Below, in pieces: positions 23,366 through 34,888 of a DNA stretch of 64,000 bases (the first letter of the stretch is position 1; each line of letters begins with the position of its first letter). Both the position numbers and the translations under genes were made by a program. The notes beneath the pieces were generated by a model. The model did not search any database. It was not told where the DNA came from and saw nothing but the letters and a program-made list of their open reading frames with translations. This stretch comes from Miscanthus floridulus (Eukaryota > Streptophyta > Magnoliopsida > Poales > Poaceae). The stretch lies in contig NC_089584.1 in the NCBI RefSeq assembly GCF_019320115.1, positions 53,317,633-53,381,632 of the forward strand. The letters are read 5' to 3'.

Positions 23366-24510
23366 AATAGCGAGCCTCGCCTAAAAGAAAAGGGGGCGTC
23401 GTCGTGCATCAAGTTTTAGAAAACAAAAAACAGTGACCTTCGCCTAAAAGAAAAGGGGGCGTCGCTGCACGTCGAGTTTTAGAAAACAAAAATAGCGAGC
23501 CTCACCTAAAAGAAAAGAGGGCGTCGCTACGCGTCAAGAGAACAAAAATAGTGAGCCTTGCCTAAAAGAAAAGGGGGCATCACTATGCGTCAAGTTTTAG
23601 AAAACAAAAAATAGCGACCCTCGCCTAAAAGAAAAGGAGGCGTCGCTACACATCAAGTTTTAGAAAACAAAAAACAGTGAGCATCGTCTAAAAGAAAAGG
23701 GGGCATCGCTGCGCGTCAAGTTTTTGCGAACAAAAACAACGAGCCTCGCCTAAAAGAAAAGGGGGCATCACTACGCGTCAAATTTTAGAAAACGAAAAAC
23801 AATGAGACTCGCCTAAAAGAAAAGGAGGCGTCACCGCGCGTCAAGTTTTAGAAAATGAAAAATAGCGAGACTCGCCTAATAGAAAAGAGGGCATCACCGC
23901 GCGTCAAGTTTTAGAGAACAAAACTAGCAAGCCTCGCCTAAAAGAAAAGGGGGCATCGTTGCGCATCATGTTTTGGAAAATGAAAAACAGCGAGCCTCGC
24001 CTAAAAGAAAAGGGGGCGCCACCATGCTTCAAGTTTTAGAAAACAAAAAACAGCGACCCTCGTCTAAAAGAAAAGGGGGCGTCGCTGCGCGTCAAGTTTG
24101 AGAAAATGAAAAACAGCGAGACTCGCCTGAAAGAAAAGGGGACATCGCTGCGCATCAAGTTTGAGAAAATGAAAGACAGCGAGACTCGCCGAAAAGAAAA
24201 GGGGGCGTCACTGCACGTCAAGTTTTAGAAAACGAAAAAACGGTAATCCTCGCCTAAAAAAAGGGGCGTCGCTGCGCGTCAAGTTTTAGAAAATGAAAAA
24301 CAGCGAGCCTCGTGTAAAAGAGAAGGGGGTGTCGCTGCGCGCCAATTTTTGGAAAACAAAAAATGGTAATCCTCGCCTAAAAGAAAAGGGGGCATCACTG
24401 CGCGTCAAGTTTTAGAAAATGAAAAACAGCGAGCCTCGCCTAAAAGAGAAGGGGGCGTCGCTGCGCGCCAAGTTTTGGAAAACGAAAGACAGCGAGCCTC
24501 ACCTAAAAAA
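23366..24510 (+). repeat. About 18 tandem copies of a 62-63-bp unit
   Basis: The unit has AGCGAGCCTCGCCTAAAAG, AAAAGGGGGCGTCGCTGCG and CGTCAAGTTTTAGAAAAC. Starts are spaced about 62 bases (for example 23,378 and 23,441). Variation is mainly C/T and G/A at CG steps plus small indels. The array lies between the first repeat array and the antisense genes of the Tat element. Long open frames through it on both strands are by-products of the period. Confidence 0.9.
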
Positions 24511-24645
24511 ATTGTATCCTGACTCATTAGTTAAGCAGCACCAAATAATGTTTACAACAACTAGAACCCTAGACGGGGCTCCCAACAACATGTCAAAATT
24601 ACAAACAAGTACAACAACAATTGTTACATCGGTAAAAAATAGACT

Positions 24646-25089
24646 TCAAGTCGACCCTCGGCGCCAAAACTCTGAGACATCAGGAGCATCCTCTTCAAAA
24701 CACACCTCGCATGCCACCTCCCTCGCCATCTCCACAACTATATTCTCAAGCGCACTCTCAACCAGTTCATCTGCTACACTCTCCACAAACTCAGCAACAT
24801 CATCCACAACCACCTGCAAACCCTCACCCCTGCCTGACCCCTCAACCTTCACAATTGGCCCCCAAAGAACGGGTGCCACAGGAACCAAAGGCAAATCACC
24901 TTCCAAAACCCTCACGCGATACATACACCGATGGTCTCGCTCATCAAGATCCAACGACTCTAGCTTTGGCACCTTCAACTCCCCCTTAGCATCCAGACTC
25001 AGGCACCCTCGCCCAAAAATAAAGTCTATAGCATCCTCATCATCAGCATCATCCAAAACCCCCGAAGTAGACCCTGAACCAAAAAGCAA
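24646..25089 (-). CDS. Second antisense open frame of the Tat element (acidic protein)
   Basis: An uninterrupted 147-codon minus-strand frame, starting MLFGSGSTSGVLDDADDEDA and ending EFWRRGST. It is acidic, with helix-prone repeats of Glu/Val (VDDVAEFVESVADELVESAL) and a DERDHRCMYRVRVLEG core. It lies downstream of, and in the same direction as, the large antisense gene at 25,424-28,311. It may be a separate small gene or its last exon; no clear acceptor ties them. I recognise no domain. An open frame exists on the opposite strand over the same bases, but codon use (G/C at third positions) and the neighbour's direction favour the minus strand. Confidence 0.5.
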   Translation of the reverse strand: MLFGSGSTSGVLDDADDEDAIDFIFGRGCLSLDAKGELKVPKLESLDLDERDHRCMYRVRVLEGDLPLVPVAPVLWGPIVKVEGSGRGEGLQVVVDDVAEFVESVADELVESALENIVVEMAREVACEVCFEEDAPDVSEFWRRGST

Positions 25090-25423
25090 GCGCTCAGACT
25101 AACGATTCATAAGATCTACATTCTGCCAAAACCTACTCGCCTCCCGATTCTTCTTATTATATAAACCAAGCTTTGCCCACCAAAAACGATCGAATGACAA
25201 TGAGGGAAACTTAGACTTAGCACTTGCCCATGATGCACCATAAATAAATGTATTCTAACAAATTAACATCAGGGGCAAAACATCCAACACTTCACGCATA
25301 GGCCCCGTAGGAACCTATGCAATGAAGGCAACAGTTAATCACCAACCAAGAGTAGACCCCCGTAGGGGAGGCACTCCAATTGTTTTATGAAAGACACCAC
25401 CATCCTAACTATGACACACACAC

Positions 25424-28311
25424 GTGTCAAACCTGCCTTGTATTATTGACATCCATGGCTTCTATGGCTGGCGCTCCATCAACTCGTGCTTCCTCGGTCC
25501 CAACACCTTTGTGACTAGCCCCAGCAGTGATCTCGCTGGTGGACGCCTCGCCAACAGCAGACGCCATGACCCTCGTGCTTGTCGAAGAGGTCCCTGCCTC
25601 ACCAGTTCCGACAGCAGAGGTCAGAGCGCCCTAGGGCTGCATCAGCTAACAAAATAAATGAAATCATAAGCAACATAAAAAAGGGGGAAAAGGAAGAAAA
25701 ACAACAAGACTAAAGCCCCAACATACCTCGTGAGTGCCAACCGCTGCCTCATCAAAGACTAGAGCCCGACCCATGCCCTCTATCCACAACTTTGTCAAGA
25801 AGTGCGCGACAACAATCTTGTAAAGCTAGTCATTAGCAGCACCCTGCACATCCTCTAGACTGGGAAAGTTATGGTTAACCCTCTCAAGCCTCTTCAAATG
25901 ATCGCATCCAGCGGCCTGAAAAGACTGCGTAATGGCAAGGGTAGCCCTATAAGCCCCAAAATCAGCAACACTATCCAATAGTTGAGAAAACTAGCCAAGC
26001 TCCACCTGAAGCCACGCCAAAAAGGCAACAGTATCAGCTTTGGGTAACACCCCGCTAGACTCCATGTTGCCCTTAATAAAAATGACATCGATGGCAACCT
26101 TCGCCTTCTGCATACAAGCAAGCAAAGCGGCACGCGAGTCCTCCAACTTTTTAGCGTTCTCCTCCACCAACTCCTCAGCCTTCCTCAGACCCTCATCCTT
26201 TCTTTTCAACTCCGTGTTAAGGTCAACATTACAACTCAAACACGCCTCTGCATCTTCAACCAAAGCTTTATTTCTCGCAATTGAGGCCTCAAGCGACCCA
26301 ACTTGACCAGACAACTCCTTGTTTCTAACATTTAGGTCAACCTTCTCCTTCTCAAATGATGCTACTCGCTCCTTTAGCTCAGTCTCAACATGAAAATGGC
26401 GCTGACACGCAGCTCAAGCAAGCATAATGGCTCTAACCCCAGCCACCTCCACATCCTTAGTTAAATGGTCCACTGACTCATGGGACATCAAAAACTCCGC
26501 CTTTGGCATGCAAATCCGGTGATAGGTCCCCGCCAGGAACCGATGCTCCTCTTCAGTCCCAATAAGATGGCAATCGTGGAGGTCAGGGCTAGGGAAAAGG
26601 TCAATCTTAGGCTCATTAGCACCACAAGAGATAGTGAAATGCCTCAAACCACCATGGCTAGCCACGCCATGAGCATGCTTGCCTGTACTAGCTCTAGGCT
26701 CATCTTCATTGGTAGCAACCTCACGTGCCTCCCGCATGATATGCATGTGGTGACGGTGAGGCATTGACCTAGATCTAGTCGAGCTAGACTCAACTTCCCT
26801 TCCCTCATCTGCTCTGCCACCCTGAAACCTGAGCTCCTTTGAACCAATAGGCCGAGGGTTACCCGATTCATCATGCCCTTCTCATCGTCTTCATCATCAT
26901 CATCACCGCTCATGCTAGACTCACTGCTGCTGCTAGAGGAACTAGACCCATCAACCTTCACCTCCTCAGAGCCCTCATCCCCTCTTTGTCCTAACCATCA
27001 TCATCCGAGATCACTTGCAAAATAGGTAGACAGGAAATACTTGGCATCACCACAGATGAGGCATCATATGAAGCAGCAACCTTTGTCGCGGCAACATGAT
27101 CAACCATAGATCCCCTAGTGCGCCCATGACCATGCCCACCTCACTTAGACATACTTGTAAGTGTGTCACCGGCCTTAGCCCGCTTTCTTTTCTTACCAAC
27201 CTTGGCATCTTTCAGCTCCACAGATGGCTAATCCGAGTAAATCAACCTATGCAAGTCGAAGCATCGATTAACATGATGACGATCAGCCAAGGTAATCCTT
27301 ATCGCCTTATTCTCAGTAGTCCCTAGAGCCCCAATGAGTTCCTCCATAGCCTCCACAACCTTCTTATACACAACCTTAACCCCAGTAGCTAGGGTGTCAC
27401 TCTTTTGCAGCACCTTCAACTAAGCCTACTTGACATCCATGCCAAGACCCTTCAAACTGTGTGCCTGATACTTCCCATCATCCTTTACCATAAACCATGA
27501 TTGATTAGCCCTCAAAGGAAAAACCTTCACGTAAACAAATTCCTCAACCAAGTCACACGCACAGTGATGATGCGATAAAGTGCTGAGCGCATCCATAGCG
27601 GTGGCACAACCATCAGTCATGATACCCTCTGCAGTCACACTATCAAGCCTCAACAGCTTCCCGCAAAGACTAGGCTCACCTTCCAACCAACCAGTTTTTG
27701 GTCCAAGGCGAAGCCCACATGTTTTTCTAAGCTTGAACATGAACCTCTGCACCATGATGATACACGAAAGTATAAACACCAAACTACAAATGCATAGGCT
27801 TACCATCAACAGTCACCTTCCAAGGCCGAGGATGGACTTGATGAAGTCAGACAAAGCCCTCAAGATCTGGCTCAACACCTTGAGACTTACAACCCCAAAC
27901 ATAGATACTGAGCTTCATAAAACCAGAGGGGTTGAGCTGATGAAACTTAAGGTTAAACCTTTTCAACACGCCAACAACAAGAGGGTGCGACGGAAACTTC
28001 AAGCCGGCCAAGAAGAATTCCTTATAAACAACAACCTCGTCATCATGAGGATCGGGAACAACCTCTCCCTCAGACGGCCTCACAAGATCTTGAGTGAACC
28101 AACCAGCCTTCGTGAACTCATCTAAGTCACTCGAAGTAACCCTCGATAGACCAAACTCGAAGCTCACTACAGCATCCAAAGCAGAGTCAGCAACCTCTGA
28201 ACTATCAATAGGCTTCACAGTTTTCTTCACATGAGCCATCAATCGACAAAACACGCCAGCAGACTCTTCAGTACAAACAAAACTCAAAAGACAACAAGTA
28301 CAAGTGACCAA
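25424..28311 (-). pseudogene. Large antisense gene of the Tat element: gypsy-type (PF04195-like) domain plus coiled coil
   Basis: Starts at MAHVKKTVKP (28,239) or an upstream Met at 28,311. The N-terminal part has VVVYKEFFLAGLKFPSHPLV, LKFHQLNPSGFMKLSIYVWG and, after frame changes, LVEEFVYVKVFPLRANQSWF. This is the pattern of the Pfam family 'transposase (putative) gypsy type'. Further on come an acidic Ser/Asp run (about 26,930) and a coiled coil (26,300-25,990: SLEASIARNKALVEDAEACL). Then a helical domain with DFGAYRATLAITQSFQAAG follows. An intron near 25,715-25,647 (GAG/GTATGT...TTTGTTAG) leads to an Ala/Thr/Ser-rich tail ending NNTRQV. Several frameshifts and stops disable it. Antisense extra genes at this place are known from Tat elements such as Grande and Retand. 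Its role is unknown. Confidence 0.7.
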
Positions 28312-28475
28312 GCAAGTACCTCAATAAGCGCAACGAGACAGATGAAGCCAACAAAAGCACGAACCCTCAAAAATAGCAACCCTTGCAACAATCGAACCCT
28401 CGATCAACAAGCTCAGTAGCAGCAACCAGCCAGCAAATAGAAGGCGCAAGAATGAAAAACCCTAACCCACCACAA

Positions 28476-28484
28476 CTATTTATA
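28476..28484 (-). promoter_or_regulatory. TATA box of the large antisense gene
   Basis: TATAAATAG on the minus strand, 165 bases before the Met at 28,311 and about 240 before the likely start at 28,239. The order box, leader, reading frame suits a minus-strand promoter internal to the element. Confidence 0.5.
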
Positions 28485-28739
28485 GGCACCAAGCACCCGC
28501 ACCTAAGGAAAGAAGTTGATGCACATCCTGAAGATTCATGAACCACTCACCGAGAAAAACGCAAATAGAAAACACCCAATAATCCCACGTCCCATCCAAC
28601 TCCACACTAGGCCCATTCACCCAAATCAATCAACAGCCCAGCTCTGGTCGAGCACGATAGGGACGTCGCTGGACCGAGGCCGGAAGCTAGGTACCCATGC
28701 GTGCCTCCCTCCCCAAATTTTAACGTTGCTCCGACCCAT

Positions 28740-29460
28740 CACGCTAGGCCTGACCCTCGAGGGGATGCTATTAGGGGAGGTACCCCTAGCATCGCTCCTC
28801 CCCTAACCCTTGACCTAGCGCTAGCTCAACTAACCCACCCTTGTCCTAGGCATCACCCCCACGATGAGGGTGCCCTTGATCAGTTTATTTCATCTCTATG
28901 TTTAGGTGGCATGCTCGAAGGTCAGTTGCGCTAGAGGAGCATGACGAGAAGGTCATGAGATGGTGATGGTGAACAAACCCTCATTGGGGGCGCATGAAGG
29001 TCACTGCCTGCCATGGGAATGGACCATCCCATCAACAATTGGACCTAGGAGTGGTTGGCTGAGGAAAGGAGATTACCATCGTACCCCTAGCTCTTGTATA
29101 CGTTTACCGGCTAGGGTCTAACCCTAATGTAATTCCACCACATCTCTAGGTAGGGCCTATAAATGCCTAGAGCGCTCATGTAAGAAGGAGGTCGAACTTT
29201 TCCAGACAAATTAATGGGCATTTAATCTGCACTTTTCCATCTTCTTATCTTCCTATACCCTCACTCGTCCCTTCATGATAGTTTAGTCACTCACCTATGG
29301 GAAACCCTCGGCCTCTCCCCCTATGTCCTTCAGCAAGGGCGAGAGGCTAGGAGTGACCCCACATAAGTTTAGCTTTAGTCCTCCTGAGTAGTGCTTCTGG
29401 ATTTTCAACGTAGTTTGTCGAAAGGTTAAAACCGGTCATACATTACCCTGCATAAGATAT
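28740..29460 (+). mobile_element. Probable 3' LTR of the Tat element
   Basis: Just upstream lies a GGGGATGCTATTAGGGG polypurine-like run folded with CCCCTAGCATC into a hairpin (28,763-28,793), similar in kind to that at 22,691. Inside are TATAAATG at 29,158-29,165 and a leader with GTAAGAAGGAGG. A U5-like stretch reaches AAAACCGGTCATACA. Exact ends could not be fixed because no partner LTR is in the window. The call rests on position (after the antisense genes) and on promoter layout. Confidence 0.45.
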
Positions 29461-29568
29461 AAAAGTAGATAGAACAAGGGTAAGCCTATTTGAGCAGAGG
29501 TCAATGGTTTTCCTCAATCACATCAATAAGTACAAGTTTATCAATATTCCTTTTTGCCTAGCTGCCTT

Positions 29569-31208
29569 CCCCTGCAACGGTGCCAGAAATGCTTGTTGAC
29601 ATTCGTTAGTGTCGCTACTAAGAACAGAGTTTTAAATCTAGTCCCCGACAACGACGCTAGAAATGCTTGTTGGTATTTATTGACTTTTCACTTGTTTAAG
29701 TAGCCACCTAATGTTGTTAACATTTCTTAACATCACTTTTGCTAAGTTGTCATCCCTAGCTATGAAGCTAGAAATGCTTGTGGGTACTACCTAGCATCAC
29801 TATTAGAATGATACTAAGAAGTGCTTATGTATTTTATTGTGACTAGAAAGAATAAAAAAATATATATGAAGGGAATCTGCAAGCGCACAGATAATATACC
29901 ATTGTAGCATTTTACCCGGGAGTATTCCAGGTATCGTTATTTATATTTTTACCACAGGGAAGGACGGGCAGTTGGAATATATTGATAACTTATACGCATG
30001 ATGGAGAAGTAAACCATAACTAAACTTCTATTCACAACAGGGGTAAGTCAAGAGATAAATATGATAAGTAATGATAAATGATAAATGATCACACAGAGTA
30101 CTCCTTTCTATGGCATTAGCATTGCTAAGTAGAAATTAGAGGAACAATTCCTAAGTTATTCTTAATAACAAGTCAAAGCATACGTTGATTAGTGCAATTA
30201 CACTTAGTAGTCATGGCTAAGATCAACTTCATATCTACACATAAGTGATATTACTAAGGAAGATCAAGAACAGAGCATGTCTTCCTTCGTAACTAGATCC
30301 TACTTGTCCTATATTCCGGGAGTGGACTACAAAGGACTCAATGGGAGTGTCACATCCACGATCCACCACATGACCTTGAATATAGGGTGCATCCGTAGGT
30401 AAACAATGTATAAGCACCATGCTTATACAATATCGACCACTCACCCCATATACATTGGAGCGAACGCTATATGAACTTATGCTTGAATATAATGACAATC
30501 TAGCTATACTAAGCATATAATCAAAGTAAACGATGAACATGATAACTAGGAACATAAATAATATTAAGAATAATGCCAAATGAATTGTAGCAAACATATA
30601 AAATATGAAAGATATAAAAGATGATACATGGGGCTATACCAAGCCACGCTCTTGACATGATCAGGAATCCAAGCGAAGCTTGCCTCCCTCTAGATCTAGC
30701 CTAGCTAGCTATGCCCTAGAATATAGTGAAGCTTTGAGGATGATCAAGGTTTCTTGATCTCTTGAATGATTAGGGTTGATGCCTTGGGGGTGGTAGGGAA
30801 TGGTATATATAGGGGGCAACGTCAATCCTAAGCCCTAGGATCAAACTGACTTGAAAGAATGGTGTAGATGCAAACCCTAAGGCGGTGGAGAGCCAACATT
30901 CGAAGGAGGGGGCTGGCAGGTGAGCCCAGGGACTGGCCGGCCTATAGGCTACCTCTCACCCTCTGCTTCGGTGGTTTGCCTCCTGGAGTCCTCTAGAACC
31001 TTCTAGAGTTATTTTCATTGTGGATAAGCGCAATTAAATCTAACATTTGTGTCCACCTTGCTAGTTTTCTAAATAAACCCTGCTAAAAACATAGATTCAC
31101 CAAAACTCATGAAATTTGTTAGTTTAAACCCCTAAACTTATGTTGGTGATTATTGTCATGCCCTTATACAAGTTATATTGACGGTTTATAATGGTTGCTA
31201 ACTACGGT
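29569..31208 (-). mobile_element. Athila-like LTR with primer binding site
   Basis: On the minus strand TGGCACCGTTGCAGGGG (29,585-29,569) matches the usual Athila primer site TGGCGCCGTTGCCGGGG. Just 5' of it is the LTR end with AAGCATTTC. Further into the LTR, AAATATAAATAACGATACC and CCCGGGTAAAATGC are the segment familiar from grass Athila LTRs. A minus-strand TATATATACC sits near 30,805. The 5' limit near 31,208 (minus TGACCGTAG) is a guess. No Athila coding region follows, so this is a remnant. Small open frames inside are not convincing. Confidence 0.6.
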
Positions 31209-31242
31209 CAACAACAGGTTGAGTTTTAGAGAAGGTGAAAAC

Positions 31243-32302
31243 ATGTTGGAGATTGGCGAAAGGCACCGGTAGTAACTTGTGTGAGCACCGGTCACAACAA
31301 CTATGCTCCAACGGTCGGGTCTAATAGCAGAACGGCTAGTAGACGTGGCAACACACTGGCCATGTCTAGTGCAAGCACTATAGCATCGATGCTCACGTAG
31401 AAGGATGAGTTCAGCCTACAATGGCTAGTTTCATCTTGGGGGATATAAATACTTGCCCCAATTGGCTATTTGACATAGGAGAGAGCCGAGGGAACGTAGT
31501 AGTGTGCTTGTGCACCACTTTGGATCTCTCCATTTGCATAGGGCATAAAGATTACTTGGTGATTAGCGTAGGTACTTTGTGAAGTGCTTATGTTAGTTAG
31601 ACCATGCTCATATGCACTTGCTCTAGGCTTAGGCTTAGTTGCTAGTGAGGTTTACATACCTCTTGATCAAAGGTGCTTACGCGCACCGCATTCATACACG
31701 GTGGGGCTTGTAGTCTTGTGAGACCACACCAACTGTAATTTTGGTGTGGCCATCACCTTGTACCAGAGGGAACAACTCCCGTGGTGCTTCGACCGGAAGC
31801 TTGATAGTGAAGACGACTAGGAATGAACGTTGAGAGGCTTGCCGGAAGGCACATCGGAGACCCACTTGCGTGTGGATAAGGCTCAAGGCTATCCATAGAG
31901 TTACCTAACTAAGAGGTTGGCCCTTGCGAGGGATTCCTTTTGTGGGGCTCCAATGACGACTAGGGGGAAGCTTGAGTGCTTCTCGATACCTTAGTAAAAA
32001 TACCAGTCATCGATGGGAGTTTGCATCTCTATCTTATCTTTAGCTTCCACATTTATATTGCTTCCTTGGTTATGTGTTTTGCTTTCCTAGCTTAGTTGAT
32101 AGGCTAGTTGATAGGTTTGAAACCTAGGTTGCATAACTGTTTTTACGATAGAGATAGCAACACACCTAGCAGAACATAGTTGCATAATTAGATAGTTTAC
32201 TTTGTTGCATAGGTTTTGCTAAGGTTGGAATTAGAGGCCATAGTTAGAAATAGAGTTTTAAGTTGCCTAATTGACCCCCTCTTAGGCGTCTTGGTCCTTT
32301 CA
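31243..32302 (+). mobile_element. SIRE/Maximus-type Copia LTR (first)
   Basis: Ends CCCCCTCTTAGGCGTCTTGG-TCCTTTCA at 32,302, the typical end of SIRE/Maximus LTRs. TATAAATA at 31,444-31,451 follows an AACGGCTAG-rich U3. The start TGTTGGAGATTGG at 31,243 is the most plausible TG but is not confirmed by a target duplication. No primer binding site follows, so it is probably a solo or broken LTR. Confidence 0.6.
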
Positions 32303-33891
32303 TCAATATATGTGATAAAAAGAAATGGATTTTTGATAAATGCTTAATGTTGATCTCAAGATATGATGTGACTTGAGGATGGCTCGATAGGGTGAAGATA
32401 GAAGGAAATGGCTTCAAGGACCAAGCAAGAGAGAAGGGCAAGGAAGGCTTGGGAGCCAATGGACCATGACTATAGTGAAGAAGAGAGTATTTGCTTTGAA
32501 TCAAAGTACTACTCAAGCTATGAGGAGTCATATTATGGATCAAGTCATTGTTGGATCATAAGTGGAAGTGACTTGGGGCCATGAATGGAACTTTATTGTG
32601 TTGAAATGGTTCAAGTGACAAGCTCAAGGTGGACTTGCTCAAACAATTAAGACAAAGATGGTTGCAACCCTTGTGAAAAGATATTGAGAAGATATGGTAT
32701 ATGAAGACATTGAAGACTCAAGTAGTTAAAATAGATGTACCTTTTGTTCTTGAGTATATGTATGTCGTACTATCAAAGGGGGTGCAACACGAATAGTGAG
32801 ACAAGTCTAAAGTTCTCAAACTAACCGAACCTAAGTGCTAACATGAGAGAAACAATTACACAACACTTGCACTGGTTGATCTTAGGGCTTGATCTTGGTT
32901 GGGTTGGAAGGCCCTTGGAATAAGCTTTCTAAAAAGTCCAAGATCATTGAAAACATAATACAGAGCTAAGAGTTATGGTGTTTTTCATGAGGTGACCTAT
33001 GCTGTTCTTAAGACCTACAGAAGTTCCTCATATTTGTGCGGAAGTTTCATGCTCAGAGGATCATAATGGCTAGTTTTAGAGCTCCAAGCCTCTAGCGGCT
33101 AGTTTCGGGAATGGGGGTATATATACCCATCCCACGGCCTTAGGGCAAGCTACTAGTGCCCTAGTCATCCTAGAAACATTCGAAGCCACGTGAGGCTCTC
33201 CCCAACCATCTCTTTGTGAGAGTGAGTGATTACAGTGTGATCTAAGTGTTGGGTTGAGAGATTAAGAGTTAGAGTGCATTTGAGAGCAAGGTAAATAAAC
33301 CTTGAGCTCTTGTCGGCCTTCGTCCATTCCACAAAGCATTTGTTACTCTTGGTGGAGAAGCCTCCTAGATGGGTAGATGTCGCCTGGTGAACTCCCGAGC
33401 TTTGTGGCAAGCCGTGGAAAGTTTGTGAGGGTTGCGATGTTAACCCTAAAAGGGAAAATATCATCTAGTAGAGATGAGGATAGTGATCGAGAGGGACCCG
33501 ATATGAACACGAGTTTTGTGAGTTGCTCATAGCCACCTCAATAGAGACATAGGTTTCAAGTGGGAACCCGAACTTTGGTGAAACAAAACGCTTCTCTCTT
33601 GTATTTTGATTTGCTATATTTGTTTTCCACTCGATCTACTTGGTTGTATGTGTTTGTAAGGGCAGGTACTTTGTGGACTTGCCACCAGATATCTCCAAAC
33701 GCATCTACAAGTTTGGTTTGAGCTAGAACTCTAGGCATTTTTATTATTTGAGCTTCTCTATGTTGTGCGGAGGTTCCACATCTTTGTGCGAAAGTTCCAC
33801 ACTTTGCTAATCTGCTGCAAAGCTTTGTTTGTTGTTAGAATTTTAGAAACGCCCATTCACTCCCTCTCTAGGTGACATCAAAGTCCTTTCA
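32303..33891 (+). mobile_element. 3' end of a second SIRE-type Copia element (internal remnant, PPT and LTR)
   Basis: Positions 32,303-32,782 are noncoding internal sequence ending in the polypurine tract CAAAGGGGG. The LTR runs 32,783 (TGCAACACG) to 33,891 (TCCTTTCA), 1,109 bp. It has TATATATA at 33,118-33,125 and the family-typical terminal CACTCCCTCTCTAGGTGACA. It differs throughout from the LTR at 31,243, so the two are different insertions or subfamilies. No gag or pol of this element is present. Confidence 0.6.
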
Positions 33892-34164
33892 CATGTGGAG
33901 GATGACATTCTTGCCACTTCTCTTGCTCAGATGGATTGTCAGGCTAATATCTCATGCCTCAAATTTTCGTTTGATCTAATGATGTTCAGTGCTTAAGAAA
34001 ACTGTGCTGCGGAACAACAGATAGCAGGGTTGAAAAACAAGCCCCAGCACTGGGTAGCCACAATGAATCCAATTGGTAGCCAAATATATTGGACAATGCT
34101 TAATGTGTTGTTGTCCAGTTATGTTGGATTAACGGTGGTAACCTTGGTATACATAATACATAAT
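33892..34164. other. Short unassigned stretch between the Copia LTR and the TIR element
   Basis: A + frame reading HVEDDILATSLAQMDCQAN is followed by a stop, then by MNPIGSQIYWTMLNVLLSS in the same region. It may be an exon relic, but I recognise no family. Nothing else was seen. Confidence 0.3.
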
Positions 34165-34363
34165 GGCTTCGTTTGGCACAGCTTAGCTTCACTAGTGAAG
34201 TTGTTTTTTTATTTTCAGCTCAATAAGCAGCTTTATAGGTGAAGCTGAGCTGTTTTATTCACACTGTTTGGTAAAATAGTTTCTCAAGAGAGGAAAAAAG
34301 AATGAAGTACCAAAATACCCCTAGCCTTTTCCTTTTCTCCCCTTATTGCCATCTTCTTCCCAT

Positions 34364-34624
34364 GGAGGATTTACATTTTTACCATTATTAAGATTGGCGC
34401 TCATCCAATTATCACTCTTAGGATGGCACTTACAACTTTGCTAGATGAGAGAAGTTTGAGTTCTTCATTTACCACATTTGCGCATGTGGCAAGCCACGCC
34501 AACCCGACACGCTGGCGCCCAGTCAGTAGGCGCAGGTAAAATGTCATCACTGCCCCTGGCCATTTTCTTCATTACGTCACCCCGATCCTACCCTCGCTAT
34601 CTCCTCGCTCATTTCATCCCCCCC
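34364..34624 (+). repeat. Left terminal inverted repeat of the MULE
   Basis: About 261 bases, ending in a C-run after CTCGCTCATTTCATCC. It matches the inverse of 39,241-39,486 with substitutions and a small insertion near 34,420-34,470. As in other MULEs the repeat should carry the promoter of the adjacent transposase gene. Confidence 0.9.
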
Positions 34625-34780
34625 ACTACCGCCGACGCGTTCTTCCCCTGCGCTGCCGCCGCCTCCTACTCCCCTCCCACCGTCCCTGCGCCCTAGTGAC
34701 CGCATCTGGTGAGCAGGACCCCTGGTGAACACATTGAAGGTATGTGGCCTTACTCCCCCTTTGCACCTAGGTCCTGTGTC

Positions 34781-34803
34781 CATTAGGGTTTAGGGTTAGG
34801 GTT
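34781..34803 (+). promoter_or_regulatory. Telo-box-like repeat in the MULE 5' leader
   Basis: Three near-perfect plant telomere units (TTAGGGTTTAGGGTTAGGG) lie about 90 bases before the transposase ATG. Telo boxes (AAACCCTAA) are known promoter elements of plant growth-linked genes. Its role here is inference. Confidence 0.4.
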
Positions 34804-34888
34804 CATGGACGCTGACTTTGTCTTCCTTGGTTGATTGTTTCGTAGGCTTATGATGTAGTGGGAGAGGTGGTGTCAACCCGTGTCATAA

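Noticed and set aside
23366..24510. Possible CRISPR-like array
   Set aside because: Direct tandem repeats with no unique spacers, inside a plant retroelement.
24419..25102. 227-codon + frame over the end of the 62-bp array
   Set aside because: It begins inside tandem repeats and then shadows the antisense acidic frame on the other strand; Ser/Thr-rich composition is the complement of that gene.
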